Numbered from the stretch's first letter, positions 24,389 through 33,913 are shown. The stretch is 64,000 nucleotides of DNA from Flavobacteriaceae bacterium UBA3159 (GCA_002364535.1 DEYL01000017.1:1-64000), one strand, 5' to 3'. Program-made: numbers and translations. Notes: a model not told the origin generated them from the sequence alone.

Positions 24389-25459
24389 TTAATCCTGGTT
24401 AAATTTTACCTCTTTAGTGGCCCGCTGTAGAGTAAAAGAAAATTCGGAACCCACCCCGGGGGTACTTTCAACCAAAAGTTTTTCCTGATGCGCCTCAATG
24501 ATGTGTTTGACGATGGCCAGACCCAAGCCGGAGCCTCCTGCTTTGCGATTACCCGATTTGTCAACCCGATAAAAGCGTTCAAAAAGACGTGGCAAATGCT
24601 CCTCTGCTACCCCTTCCCCATTATCGGAAATCTTGATCAATACCTTTTCTTCGCTCAGTTCTTCCAAGCTCACTTCTGTTTTTCCGTTTTTTACACCATA
24701 CTTAAGCGAATTGATGATCAAATTGGTCAACACTTGCTGTATCCTTTCCTCATCGGCAAAAACAGGGAAAGACTGGGGGTATTCCCGTGCAAAACCTATG
24801 GAAATTTTGTTTTTAATGGCTTGCATTTCCAGCAAATCAAAAACATTTTCTACAAGTTGTTTGATGTCGAAATAACTTCTGTCAATGGTCTTGATCCCCG
24901 ATTCGAATTGAGTGATCAAATCCAAATCTTTGACAACATAGATCAGACGCTCCACTCCCTTAGCCGTTCTTTTGAGGTACTTCTCCCTGACGTTTTTGTC
25001 CCTGATGGCCCCCTCAAGCAGCGTAAGTACATAACCCTGTATGGTGAATAAAGGGGTTTTCAGTTCGTGTGAAATATTGCCGATAAATTCCTTGCGATAG
25101 TCCTCCTTTTCTCTAAGGGTCTCCATTTCTAATTTTTTATCGTCTGCAAATTTCAGTACACTCTCTCTCAGGGCTTCCATATCGGATTGAACGATTTGCT
25201 GACTCATCGATACCCCCGAGGGAGAAAGGTCGTTGTATATGCCCTTGATCTTATTGAGGATAAACCTTTCGATCCTGTAATGAATCAGAAAAACAGAAAA
25301 AATAAAGAAAAATAAAAGCAGAAAAAATAACAGAATAATAAATTCTGATTCGGGTGGTTGGCCGATGACAAAAAATGAAAGCAACAGCATCAAAGCCAAC
25401 AATGTGACCAAAATGGTCGATAGTCGCAAGGCTACTCTAAAGTTCTTTATCCTCAGCAC
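24389..25459 (-). CDS. Sensor histidine kinase, PhoR-like
   Basis: A 356-residue membrane sensor kinase. Two hydrophobic segments (about 12-33 and 40-60) leave almost no periplasmic domain, followed by a linker, then the dimerisation domain with phospho-acceptor His131 in FIGNISHELKTPLFTIQGYV. ATP-binding boxes are N (LTNLIINSLKYG), G1 (ISDNGEGV), F and G2 (RKAGGSGLGLAIV). It starts at GTG five bases after its response regulator, so the two form one operon. The tiny sensor region makes a direct extracellular ligand unlikely. Whether the pair controls phosphate uptake is not shown. Confidence 0.9.
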   Translation of the reverse strand: MLRIKNFRVALRLSTILVTLLALMLLLSFFVIGQPPESEFIILLFFLLLFFFIFSVFLIHYRIERFILNKIKGIYNDLSPSGVSMSQQIVQSDMEALRESVLKFADDKKLEMETLREKEDYRKEFIGNISHELKTPLFTIQGYVLTLLEGAIRDKNVREKYLKRTAKGVERLIYVVKDLDLITQFESGIKTIDRSYFDIKQLVENVFDLLEMQAIKNKISIGFAREYPQSFPVFADEERIQQVLTNLIINSLKYGVKNGKTEVSLEELSEEKVLIKISDNGEGVAEEHLPRLFERFYRVDKSGNRKAGGSGLGLAIVKHIIEAHQEKLLVESTPGVGSEFSFTLQRATKEVKFNQD

Positions 25460-25464
25460 AGGAA

Positions 25465-26157
25465 TTATTTGAAGGGTTTAACAAATTTGTACCCCACACC
25501 TTTAACAGTCTTAAAATACTTATCGCCCACTTTTTCTCTCAGTTTTCGGATGTGTACGTCTATAGTTCTATCGCCTACCACCACTTCGCTTCCCCAAACG
25601 ATTTCCATGATTTTTTCTCTTTTGACCACCTTATCGGATTTGGAAGCCAAAAGGTAAAGGAGTTCGAATTCTTTTCTAGGTAGGGAAAAGGTTTTTCCCT
25701 TATGGGTGACTTCGTATTGTTCTTTGTCGATGATCAGTTTACCCACTTGAATTTTGTCTTGGTTTACCTCCACTTTTTTAAGGCGGCGCAACAGGGCTTT
25801 GACTTTGGAAACAATGATCTTGGGTTTGATGGGCTTGGTGACATAATCATCTGCACCGGCATCAAAAGCAGCCACGTAGGAATAATCTTCGCCCCTGGCG
25901 GTGAGAAACATAATGATTGTATCATTAAAAGTGGTGTCACTGCGCAAATGCTCACAGGCTTCGATACCGTCCATTTCGGGCATCATCACATCCATGATGA
26001 TCAAATGTGGGGTGTTTTTTTGGGCTTTTTTTAATGCCTCTTTCCCATTGGAGGCTGTTTTGACATTGTAACCCTCTTGGTCTAGGTTGTATTTTATGAT
26101 CTCAATGACATCGGGTTCGTCATCCACTAACAATATCCTGATATCTTTTTTTTTCAT
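25465..26157 (-). CDS. Response regulator, OmpR/PhoB family
   Basis: A 230-residue two-domain regulator: a receiver with acidic pocket VDDEPD, phospho-acceptor Asp56 in LIIMDVMMPEMDG and Lys108 in VTKPI, then an OmpR-type winged helix from about residue 130 containing SLPRKEFELLYLLAS and GDRTIDVHIRKLREKVG. It is the partner of the adjacent PhoR-like kinase. In flavobacteria this pair is an orphan PhoPR-like system; targets cannot be read here. Confidence 0.92.
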   Translation of the reverse strand: MKKKDIRILLVDDEPDVIEIIKYNLDQEGYNVKTASNGKEALKKAQKNTPHLIIMDVMMPEMDGIEACEHLRSDTTFNDTIIMFLTARGEDYSYVAAFDAGADDYVTKPIKPKIIVSKVKALLRRLKKVEVNQDKIQVGKLIIDKEQYEVTHKGKTFSLPRKEFELLYLLASKSDKVVKREKIMEIVWGSEVVVGDRTIDVHIRKLREKVGDKYFKTVKGVGYKFVKPFK

Positions 26158-26290
26158 GCTGTATTAAACTTTACTAATATAAAGATTAATCCCATTAATG
26201 GGTAAAAAATCATATTGTAAGGGTTCACAAATCGCAATCGCCATTTATTTTATTAAATTTGGTTAAATTTTATGTTTTAAAAATCTGTCT

Positions 26291-26620
26291 TTGCGCATCG
26301 TACTGCTCTTACTAACGGTCATTTCCATGCATTTTGTTACTGCTCAACAAAATGCAAATGGAGGAGCTTTGAATTATTTTTCCGGTGAAAAATTAAACTT
26401 TCAGTTGTATCCCAATCCCTTCACAGGGGGCAAGCTTCATATTGTCTCCCCCTCTACTGATATAAAGAACATCATGATTCTTAACATATTGGGTGAGGTG
26501 GTTTTTCAAACCACCACTTATGAGAATTATGTGATCTCCAACAACCTCAACAGTGGAATCTACATTGTGAAAATCAAACAGGGAGGCCAAAAGGGATTGA
26601 GTCGTTTGGTTGTGCCCTGA
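26291..26620 (+). CDS. Small secreted protein made of a T9SS sorting domain
   Basis: A 109-residue protein consisting of a signal peptide (MRIVLLLLTVISMHFVTAQ) and, from about residue 38, a type A C-terminal sorting domain: FQLYPNPFTGGKLHI, IMILNILGEVVFQT and NLNSGIYIVKIKQGGQ. Nothing else is attached, so the sorting signal is almost the whole mature protein. The start is a TTG needed to give the signal peptide; the first ATG (26329) would remove it. Its end is 14 bases from the LuxE-like gene. Secretion by the type IX system is expected, the role unknown. Confidence 0.82.
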   Translation: MRIVLLLLTVISMHFVTAQQNANGGALNYFSGEKLNFQLYPNPFTGGKLHIVSPSTDIKNIMILNILGEVVFQTTTYENYVISNNLNSGIYIVKIKQGGQKGLSRLVVP

Positions 26621-26633
26621 TAAAGGCGAAAAG

Positions 26634-27620
26634 ATGACGATCGAAGATTTAGAAAATTTTTGGGAAATCGACAGCCAATCTGCCTTTGAGGCTTTGGCCC
26701 TAAAGACCTTTTACTTCCAGTATGAAAACAATAATGTTTACCGATCTTTTTGTGATCTGATCAATTGTCACCCGGCTGAAGTCACCACAGTAAAGGACAT
26801 CCCTCACCTACCCATTTCATTTTTTAAATCAAAAAAGGTTTGTTGCTTCCAAGCAGCAGATGCTAACTTTTTCAGTTCCAGTACCACAACAGGAGGAATT
26901 CCCTCAAAGCATTATTATCGGCAACTGGAGGATTATCAAATGAGCTTCAGAAAGGGTTTTGAATATTTTTTTGGCACCATAGAGGATTACACAGTCCTGG
27001 CCTTGTTGCCTTCTTATATGGAAAGGGAGGGTTCTTCCCTGATCTATATGGCCGATGACATGATCCGCAATAGCCAACAGCCTGAAAGCGGTTTTTACCT
27101 CAATCAATGGGAGGCACTAAAAGAAAAGCTCCACCAACTGGAAAAAAAAGGAAAAAAAACATTATTGTTGGGGGTGTCCTTTGCCCTGTTGGAACTGGTC
27201 GAGCAGTATTTCTTTGATTTACAGCACACATGGATCATGGAAACCGGTGGGATGAAGGGCAGGAGAAAAGAATTGACCCGAGAGGCCTTACACGAAGAAC
27301 TGAAAAAGGGTTTTGGAGTACCCAAAATATACTCGGAATACGGAATGACCGAATTACTGTCCCAAGCCTATTCCAAAGGGAGAGGGGTTTTTGAATGCCC
27401 ACCATGGATGCGGGTGGCCGCAAGAGAAAATCAGGATCCTTTTATCCAATTGCCATGGGGACAAAGCGGTGGATTGAACATCATTGACTTGGCCAACCGC
27501 GACAGCTGTGCCTTTATCGCTAGCGAAGACCTGGCCAAAGTGCATTCTCATTCGCACTTCGAAGTGATGGGCCGTTTGGACGCCTCAGAAATTAGGGGAT
27601 GCAATTTGATGGTCTTCTAG
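26634..27620 (+). CDS. LuxE/PaaK-like acyl-protein synthetase or transferase
   Basis: A 328-residue protein of the LuxE / PaaK family of adenylate-forming enzymes. The nucleotide-binding loop appears as FFSSSTTTGGIPSKHYYR, and SEYGMTELLSQAYS in the C-terminal half is the usual Y-G-x-T-E motif. It is shorter than classical acyl-CoA ligases, as LuxE is. The substrate is unknown. The start is the first ATG, 14 bases after the T9SS mini-protein, and the end overlaps the convergent tyrS end by four bases. It pairs with the sorting-domain gene in related genomes, which is recalled, not tested. Confidence 0.8.
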   Translation: MTIEDLENFWEIDSQSAFEALALKTFYFQYENNNVYRSFCDLINCHPAEVTTVKDIPHLPISFFKSKKVCCFQAADANFFSSSTTTGGIPSKHYYRQLEDYQMSFRKGFEYFFGTIEDYTVLALLPSYMEREGSSLIYMADDMIRNSQQPESGFYLNQWEALKEKLHQLEKKGKKTLLLGVSFALLELVEQYFFDLQHTWIMETGGMKGRRKELTREALHEELKKGFGVPKIYSEYGMTELLSQAYSKGRGVFECPPWMRVAARENQDPFIQLPWGQSGGLNIIDLANRDSCAFIASEDLAKVHSHSHFEVMGRLDASEIRGCNLMVF

Positions 27621-28915
27621 CCTAGTACCTTTACGATAAAGTAATTTTTCTTACCCCTTTGTAGTAAAATGTATTGATCATCGATCAAATCAGATGAACC
27701 GATGTGGTAACTTTCGTCCACCTTGGTTTTATTGACCGAAATGGAGTTTTCGTCCAAGGCCCTATAGGCTTCACCATTTGATTTTAGAAAAGATGTTTTG
27801 GCGGCCAACAAGCCGATCATATCAATCCCTTGATTTAAATCAGAAAGACTGATCTCCGCCTGAGGTACGCCTTCAAAAACCTCTAAAAAGGTTTGTCGGT
27901 CGAGCTTTTTTAGATCTTCAGCCGTAGATCGACCAAAAAGGATTTGACTGGCCTGAATGGCTTTTTGTAAATCTTCCTCGGAATGCACCATACGGGTCAC
28001 CTGCTCGGCAATAGTTTTTTGCAACAACCTCAAATGAGGGCTTTGATGGTGTTGCCGGATCGAATCTTCTATGGTAGCCTTGTCCAAAAAGGTAAAGATT
28101 TTGATGTAGTTCTCGGCATCGTCATCGGAAGCGTTTAACCAGTACTGGTAGAACTTGTAGGGAGAGGTTCTGGTCTTGTCCAACCAAACATTGCCGCCCT
28201 CTGTTTTGCCAAATTTAGTTCCATCGGCTTTGGTGATCAGGGGACAGGTTATGGCATAGGCTTTGCCGCCCAACTTGCGCCGGATCAATTCCGTTCCACT
28301 GGTGATGTTCCCCCATTGATCGCTACCGCCCATTTGCAACTTGCAGTCCATGTTTTGATAGAGGTGTAAATAATCATATCCTTGCAACAATTGGTAGGTA
28401 AACTCTGTAAATGACATACCCACCTTGGCATTGCTGCCGAGGCGTTTTTTTACGGAGTCCTTGGCCATCAAATAGTTTATGGTAAGGTGCTTGCCGATAT
28501 CGCGAGAAAAGTCAATCAAACTGTAGTTCTTGGTCCAATCATAATTGTTAACCAACTGGGCTGCCATGGGGTTTGCAGGATCAAAATCCAGAAATTTTTG
28601 CAATTGGTTTCTAATGCCATCAATATTATTTTGCAATACCCGGGCATCCAAAAGATTCCTTTCATCGGACTTGCCCGAGGGATCGCCAATCATACCCGTG
28701 GCTCCACCGACCAAAGCAATTGGCCGATGGCCTGCCCTTTGAAAGTGGATCAATATCATGATTTGCACTAAGCTGCCAATGTGGAGGGAATCGGCCGTGG
28801 GATCAAAACCAATATAACCTGAGGTAATGTGTTGGTTCAAATGATCCTCTGTTTCGGGCATAATGTCGTGTAACATGCCCCGCCAACGAAGTTCTTCTAC
28901 AAAATTTTTCTGCAT
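27617..28915 (-). CDS. tyrS: Tyrosyl-tRNA synthetase
   Basis: A 432-residue class I synthetase that charges tRNA-Tyr. The HIGH motif is DPTADSLHIGSLVQI and the KMSKS-type loop is TKADGTKFGKTEGG, as in the bacterial TyrRS I group. A C-terminal S4-like RNA-binding domain starts near residue 360. A TATCTTTG -7 box lies 17-24 bases upstream. It is convergent with the LuxE-like gene and slightly overlaps it. Confidence 0.95.
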   Translation of the reverse strand: MQKNFVEELRWRGMLHDIMPETEDHLNQHITSGYIGFDPTADSLHIGSLVQIMILIHFQRAGHRPIALVGGATGMIGDPSGKSDERNLLDARVLQNNIDGIRNQLQKFLDFDPANPMAAQLVNNYDWTKNYSLIDFSRDIGKHLTINYLMAKDSVKKRLGSNAKVGMSFTEFTYQLLQGYDYLHLYQNMDCKLQMGGSDQWGNITSGTELIRRKLGGKAYAITCPLITKADGTKFGKTEGGNVWLDKTRTSPYKFYQYWLNASDDDAENYIKIFTFLDKATIEDSIRQHHQSPHLRLLQKTIAEQVTRMVHSEEDLQKAIQASQILFGRSTAEDLKKLDRQTFLEVFEGVPQAEISLSDLNQGIDMIGLLAAKTSFLKSNGEAYRALDENSISVNKTKVDESYHIGSSDLIDDQYILLQRGKKNYFIVKVLG

Positions 28916-28931
28916 TGCTTTGATTTGCTAG

Positions 28932-28939
28932 CAAAGATA
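28932..28939 (-). promoter_or_regulatory. Candidate -7 box of tyrS
   Basis: The minus strand reads TATCTTTG, matching TAnnTTTG, 17 bases before the tyrS ATG. A TTG lies 16 bases upstream of it, slightly short of the best spacing. Confidence 0.55.
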
Positions 28940-28992
28940 GATTTATGCCCTAAAACAAAAAATTATTCTTTAAAAAGCATTAGTTTTAATTT

Positions 28993-29964
28993 ATGATTTT
29001 AGTGACCGGAGCGACGGGTTTTATCGGTTCTCATTTAATGTGTCATTTAGCTCAAAAAGATATTTTTCCCGTGGCCATGTTCCGACATGAGTCGAATAAA
29101 AATGTGGTTTGGAAACTGTTCGAGTCTCAATTTGCGAATGCCCAAGAACGCTTCGAAAAAATCACTTGGAGAAAAGCCGACCTAAGAGACCTGCCCAGTT
29201 TGGGTGCAGCCTTTGAGGGCATCAGCCATGTGTACCACTGTGCTGGCTATATTTCTCTGGCGCATCGTGATGTAAATAAACTACTCGAAATCAATGAAAA
29301 AGGTTCTGCCTATCTGGTGGACTTGTGTTTGTCCCATTCGGTAAAAAAATTGGTTTATGTCAGTTCCATAGCTGCCTTGGGCAATGACCCCTCATTCACT
29401 GTGATCGACGAAAGCACAGCTTGGGACAACAATACTGACAAAAGTCCCTATGCCTATTCCAAATACGGAGGGGAAATGGAAGTATGGCGGGCAATGCAAG
29501 AAGGGCTCAATGCCGTAATCGTCAACCCCGGTATTGTACTGGGAAAAGACAGTCCCATTGAAAAAATACTGGAACGTTACTACAAAGGCTTGAGGTGGAC
29601 AACTCCGGGAACCAATGCGCTTGTCAATATCCAAGATGTGATCTTGGTGATGAATGAGTTGATGCATTCTAAAATCAAAGAAGAACGCTTTATTTTGGTA
29701 GCCGAAAACTGGACGGGAAAAGCACTAGTAGAAACACTGCTCAAAGCCAGAAACTTCAATAGAAGGGTGCTTTTTATTCCCAAAGGTCTTTTGTTTTTTT
29801 TGTGGGCTTTGGAACACTTGATTCAAGTACTGGGCATCAGAAAGCGGTTTTTTACCCGTGCCCTCATCTCCAGTCAATACGAGCAAAAAACCATTGCAGG
29901 AGGAAAAATAAAATCGTTTATCGATTTTGAATACAGCCCCATCACCCGACTGATTTTCGACTGA
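28993..29964 (+). CDS. NAD-dependent epimerase/dehydratase (extended SDR)
   Basis: A 323-residue extended short-chain dehydrogenase. The Rossmann start is ILVTGATGFIGSHLM, the catalytic YxxxK is YAYSKYGGE, with the Ser in VYVSSIAALG. The family includes UDP-sugar epimerases and dihydroflavonol/steroid-type reductases; the C-terminal part is not diagnostic, so substrate is unknown. It is divergent from tyrS and stands alone on the plus strand. Confidence 0.87.
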   Translation: MILVTGATGFIGSHLMCHLAQKDIFPVAMFRHESNKNVVWKLFESQFANAQERFEKITWRKADLRDLPSLGAAFEGISHVYHCAGYISLAHRDVNKLLEINEKGSAYLVDLCLSHSVKKLVYVSSIAALGNDPSFTVIDESTAWDNNTDKSPYAYSKYGGEMEVWRAMQEGLNAVIVNPGIVLGKDSPIEKILERYYKGLRWTTPGTNALVNIQDVILVMNELMHSKIKEERFILVAENWTGKALVETLLKARNFNRRVLFIPKGLLFFLWALEHLIQVLGIRKRFFTRALISSQYEQKTIAGGKIKSFIDFEYSPITRLIFD

Positions 29965-29991
29965 TTAGCTCCTCAGTCCTTGGCCGATGGA

Positions 29992-30348
29992 CTACTCCTC
30001 CTCGCTTGCACGTATGGATTCTTGAATACTGTCTTTTAATTTTTTAAGATGGTTTTCTAGCAGTTTGAAAATAGGGACATATTTTTTGGGGTTTTTAGCG
30101 TAGTAGGATTGGCTGGTTGCCAGTTGCAAGCTGTCGATCCCATGCTTTTCAAAAAGGTATTCCGGCACCAAAAGATTCTTTTTTTCTTTAATATAGGAGT
30201 ATTCACTTTTGATGTTTTTCATCATAAGAATGTCCGCCATGATCCTACTCATTTGCTCCGGTGGGATCAGATCTTCCGGGGGTCGGTTGTCCTCTGTCTC
30301 CGAACATGATAAGGTAAACAACAAAAAAAAGACCATTCCTTCTTTCAT
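29992..30348 (-). CDS. DUF4296 lipoprotein
   Basis: A 118-residue protein with a lipoprotein signal sequence (VFFLLFTLSCSETED; lipobox Cys at about 15), followed by the DUF4296 domain: LIPPEQMSRIMADILMMKNI, EYLFEKHGIDSLQLATSQSY and YYAKNPKKYVPIF. Family function is unknown; the helical pattern and anchor place it at the periplasmic face of a membrane. Its start codon overlaps the dihydroorotase stop (ATGA), so it is cotranslated with that gene, as usual in flavobacteria. Confidence 0.85.
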   Translation of the reverse strand: MKEGMVFFLLFTLSCSETEDNRPPEDLIPPEQMSRIMADILMMKNIKSEYSYIKEKKNLLVPEYLFEKHGIDSLQLATSQSYYAKNPKKYVPIFKLLENHLKKLKDSIQESIRASEEE

Positions 30349-31688
30349 GCTAATCGATCAAAAGTTAGTTTTTTACCCAATGTACCTTCAATAATTTTCC
30401 CCTGATCGTAAACCAAATTCCCATTGACAAAGGTTTTAGCAATGGTGGCCTCAAAGGTCGTACCCTCAAAAGGTGACCATCCACATTGGTAGTACAAGTC
30501 TTCTTTGACGACCGTAAATTTTTTATTCAGATCAACCAAGACCAAGTCAGCAAAATAGCCTTCGCGTAGAAAACCACGGTTTTGAATTTTAAACAGTATA
30601 GCAGGATTGTGACAGGCTTTTTCGACCAGTTTTTCGAGAGTGGTTTTACCTTGTTGAACTGCAGTCAAAAGTGCGGGAAATGCGTGCTGTACCATGGGTC
30701 CACCCGATGGGGCTTTGGTGTAGGGATTTTGCTTCTCTTGCTCTGTATGAGGGGCATGGTCAGTGGCTAATACATCAATCTTATCCTCATTGAGGGCTTT
30801 CCAAAGGGCCTCCCGATCACTGACCTTTTTGACCGAAGGATTCCATTTGATCAAAGTTCCTTTTTCAGCATAATCTTCTTCTGAAAACCACAGGTGATGT
30901 AAACAAACCTCGGCAGTTATTTTCTTTTCTGCCAATGGCTTTTGGTTGGAAAACAATTCGGTTTCAATGGCCGTCGACAGATGAAAAACGTGTAATCTGG
31001 CTCCGGTGGCTTTAGCCAAGCGAATGGCCCTAGAAGAGGAACGATAACAGGCCATTTCACTTCTAATCTCCGGATGTTTTTCAATGGGAATGTCATCCCC
31101 ATATTGGGCAATTTGTTCCTCTAAATTTTTTCTGATGGTATCTTCGTCCTCACAATGAACAGCAATTGGTAAATCGATACTGGAGAAAATCTTTTTCAAC
31201 ACCTGCTCATCGTCAACTAACATATTGCCGGTAGAAGAGCCAAGGAATAACTTTAACCCTGCCGCCAAGGTGGTATCAAAAGACTTAATTTCTTCCAGGT
31301 TATCGTTGGTTCCGCCAAAGAGAAAGCCATAGTTGGCGATGGAGTTTTTGGCTGCCCTGTTCAATTTGTCTTCCAAGGCTCTGGAGGTTGTGGTCTGAGG
31401 TTGGGTGTTTGGCATCTCAATAAAGGAAGTAATGCCCCCGGCGACAGCAGCACGAGATTCGCTGGCAATGGTGGCCTTATGGGTCAAACCCGGTTCCCTA
31501 AAATGCACCTGGTCGTCGATCCATCCCGGCAACAAATGCAGACCCGTGGCATCGATCAATTCCTCGCTTCCGGTGGGTTCAATGCGATTCCTGATTTTGG
31601 AAATCTTTTCCCCACGTATCAAAAGATCTTTTTGGGAAAGCTCACCCTCATTGACCAATTGGGCATTTTGTATTAAAATCTCCCTCAT
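30345..31688 (-). CDS. pyrC: Dihydroorotase
   Basis: A 447-residue dihydroorotase in the third step of pyrimidine synthesis. Zn site: WIDDQVHFREPGLTHKATI, then FIEMPNTQP, the AVHCEDEDTI strand, LHVFHLSTAIETE and VLATDHAPHTEQEK. The first metal-site His of the usual DxHxHxR motif is Gln60 here; other Bacteroidota enzymes that I recall share DDQVHFREPG, so this is probably a lineage trait rather than decay. The start is the ATG at 31688, overlapping the stop of the glycosyltransferase gene (TGATG). Confidence 0.9.
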   Translation of the reverse strand: MREILIQNAQLVNEGELSQKDLLIRGEKISKIRNRIEPTGSEELIDATGLHLLPGWIDDQVHFREPGLTHKATIASESRAAVAGGITSFIEMPNTQPQTTTSRALEDKLNRAAKNSIANYGFLFGGTNDNLEEIKSFDTTLAAGLKLFLGSSTGNMLVDDEQVLKKIFSSIDLPIAVHCEDEDTIRKNLEEQIAQYGDDIPIEKHPEIRSEMACYRSSSRAIRLAKATGARLHVFHLSTAIETELFSNQKPLAEKKITAEVCLHHLWFSEEDYAEKGTLIKWNPSVKKVSDREALWKALNEDKIDVLATDHAPHTEQEKQNPYTKAPSGGPMVQHAFPALLTAVQQGKTTLEKLVEKACHNPAILFKIQNRGFLREGYFADLVLVDLNKKFTVVKEDLYYQCGWSPFEGTTFEATIAKTFVNGNLVYDQGKIIEGTLGKKLTFDRLA

Positions 31689-32407
31689 CAAATTTGATTA
31701 AATATACTTTTGATCCTTAAAATCAATACGGCAGACAGTGCCTCCCAAATGATCTTTCCATCCATTTTGGAAACCCCCAAGACTCTATTGGTGAAAATAA
31801 TGGGGTGTTCTTTGAAATTAAAGTCTTTTTTCCAAATCTTAAATTTCATTTCGATTTGAAAGGCATAGCCTACAAATCTTATTTTATTAAAATCCAACTG
31901 CTGCAAAACTGTTCTGGTATAACCGACAAATCCCGCAGTGGGATCTTTTATGGGCATAAAGCTAATCCACCTCACATAAACCGAGGCCAAATAGGAAAGT
32001 AAAATTCTACTCAGTGGCCAATTGACCACATTGATGCCCTTGACATAGCGTGATCCAATCACCAAATCATAATCCGATTTGAGATAGTCCAGCATGGTAG
32101 ACAATTCTTTGGGGTCGTGGGACAAATCGGCATCCATCTCAAAAATGAAGTCGTAATTGTTTTCCAACGCCCATCTAAATCCGTGAATATAGGCTTTACC
32201 CAGCCCTTCTTTGCGGGCCCGTTGCTCCAAAAACAGCTGGTTGGAGTGGGTTTTGATCAATTGCAAAACCAAATCAGCAGTTCCGTCTGGGGAGGAATCG
32301 TCCACCACCAAAATGTCATAGGCCTTGTACTTAAGGGTTAAATCAATGACCTTTTGGATATTTTCAACCTCGTTATAGGTAGGAATAATTACTAAAACTT
32401 TCTCCAT
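31688..32407 (-). CDS. GT2 glycosyltransferase, polyprenol-phosphate hexosyltransferase type
   Basis: A 239-residue family 2 glycosyltransferase resembling dolichol/polyprenol monophosphomannose synthases. The GT-A start is VIIPTYNEVENIQKVIDL, with DDSSPDGTADL and the metal-binding FEMDADLSHDPKEL. GSRYVKGINVVNWP is the conserved acceptor loop. No C-terminal membrane anchor is seen. It leads the GT2-pyrC-DUF4296 operon, and the pairing with a pyrimidine gene looks historical rather than functional. Confidence 0.88.
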   Translation of the reverse strand: MEKVLVIIPTYNEVENIQKVIDLTLKYKAYDILVVDDSSPDGTADLVLQLIKTHSNQLFLEQRARKEGLGKAYIHGFRWALENNYDFIFEMDADLSHDPKELSTMLDYLKSDYDLVIGSRYVKGINVVNWPLSRILLSYLASVYVRWISFMPIKDPTAGFVGYTRTVLQQLDFNKIRFVGYAFQIEMKFKIWKKDFNFKEHPIIFTNRVLGVSKMDGKIIWEALSAVLILRIKSIFNQI

Positions 32408-32478
32408 AGCGCAGGAGTAAAAATACTAAATCGCTCGAAATAAAATGGATAGTTAGAATACTTCCTTAATTTTATTTC

Positions 32479-33135
32479 ATGTTTCAATGGACCGAAAAAT
32501 TTCAAGCGCATCAAGATTGGATTACCCTTTCCATTATTTTGATTTTTATGCTTTGTGTTTATCTATACAAAAGGAATACTAATCAGTTCAAACTTCTTCT
32601 TTACTTTTGGAATTCCAAAAACTATTTTAACATATACGATAAGGAAAAGTTTACCAACCCCTCAAACCTCTTCAACTTAATTTTGATATTGATCACCTTG
32701 ATTACTTTTTCAATTTTGGGTTATTTTTTTTACGAAAAAATCCTAATGTCATTATTGGGTGAAATCTCATTTCTTAATTTTTTTATTTTCATCTCGGCAG
32801 TGGTTGTTGCGCGTTATGAAATATTAAAACTTATTTGCCAATTATCAGACCAACTTGAACTCTTTCAACAGATCGTCTTCAGAAGTATAAGTTTTTACGC
32901 AATGATCAGCCTTTATGCACTTTTCCTGTTTTCAATTTATCATTACCGATTCTTTACCAATTCAACCCTATTTTTCCTTATAAGCATAATGGTTATCTGT
33001 GCAGTGTATTTGTCTCACCTGACTATTTATTTAAGAATTATTAGAATTACCCCATTCAACATAGTTTATTTAATTTTGTATCTTTGTGCATTCAAAATAG
33101 CGCCCTGGCTTTGGCTCTACAAATCAATTTATTAG
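32479..33135 (+). CDS. DUF4271 polytopic membrane protein
   Basis: A 218-residue protein with six or so hydrophobic segments, beginning ITLSIILIFMLCVYLYKRN. It matches the DUF4271 family of Bacteroidota membrane proteins, which lies upstream of hemD in related genomes. Function is unknown. It is followed 23 bases later by hemD on the same strand, so the two are likely cotranscribed. Confidence 0.8.
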   Translation: MFQWTEKFQAHQDWITLSIILIFMLCVYLYKRNTNQFKLLLYFWNSKNYFNIYDKEKFTNPSNLFNLILILITLITFSILGYFFYEKILMSLLGEISFLNFFIFISAVVVARYEILKLICQLSDQLELFQQIVFRSISFYAMISLYALFLFSIYHYRFFTNSTLFFLISIMVICAVYLSHLTIYLRIIRITPFNIVYLILYLCAFKIAPWLWLYKSIY

Positions 33136-33158
33136 ACAAAATCAAAATTAGAAGAAAT

Positions 33159-33902
33159 ATGAAAGTGAAGACTATTTTGGTTTCTCAGCCAGAACCTGTA
33201 AGTGAGAAGTCTCCCTACTCTCGATTACAAGAAAAGCACAAGCTAAAAATTGATTTCCGGCCTTTTATTCACGTTGAAGGATTGTCCGCAAAAGAAGTAA
33301 GGTTGCAAAAAATCAATTTTTCTGATTTTGACAATATCGTCCTCACCAGCAGAAATGCTGTAGATCATTTCTTTAGAATTACAGAAGAAATGCGCTATAA
33401 AGTACCGGATTCGACAAAATATTTTTGTCAATCGGAGGCGGTGGCTTACTACCTTCAAAAATATGTGGTTTACCGAAAGCGGAAGATTTATGTTGGAGAA
33501 AAAAGCATCGCCGACTTGGAAGCTGTTTTCAAAAAGTTTGAAAAAGAAAAATTTTTGCTTCCGACTTCGGATGTGCTCAAACCAAGTATTCCAGATTGTC
33601 TCAACAAAATCGAGATAGACTGGACCAGAGCCCCCCTTTACAGAACCGTGGTCAGTGATCTTTCTGATCTAAGAGACGTCTATTACGATGTATTGGTCTT
33701 TTTCAGCCCTTCCGGAATCGAGTCGCTGTTAAAAAATTTCCCTGACTTCGAACAAAACAACACCAGAATTGCAGCCTATGGCAATGCAACAGTACTGGCA
33801 GCGGACAAAGCGAAATTGAGAATCGATATCAAAGCACCTACACCCGACACTCCTTCTATGACGATGGCCATAGAAAAATACATCAGCAGTAATAGAAAAT
33901 AG
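33159..33902 (+). CDS. hemD: Uroporphyrinogen-III synthase
   Basis: A 247-residue protein of the HemD fold that cyclises hydroxymethylbilane with inversion of ring D. The family is weakly conserved; I rely on the two-lobed pattern: TILVSQPEPVSEKSPYSRL, DNIVLTSRNAVDHFFRI, LLPTSDVLKPSIPD, VLVFFSPSGIESLLKNFP and AAYGNATVLAA. The start is the ATG at 33159; the open frame before it overlaps DUF4271. It follows the DUF4271 gene as in other flavobacteria. No other heme genes are in the window. Confidence 0.88.
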   Translation: MKVKTILVSQPEPVSEKSPYSRLQEKHKLKIDFRPFIHVEGLSAKEVRLQKINFSDFDNIVLTSRNAVDHFFRITEEMRYKVPDSTKYFCQSEAVAYYLQKYVVYRKRKIYVGEKSIADLEAVFKKFEKEKFLLPTSDVLKPSIPDCLNKIEIDWTRAPLYRTVVSDLSDLRDVYYDVLVFFSPSGIESLLKNFPDFEQNNTRIAAYGNATVLAADKAKLRIDIKAPTPDTPSMTMAIEKYISSNRK

Positions 33903-33913
33903 GGATCAGTCCT

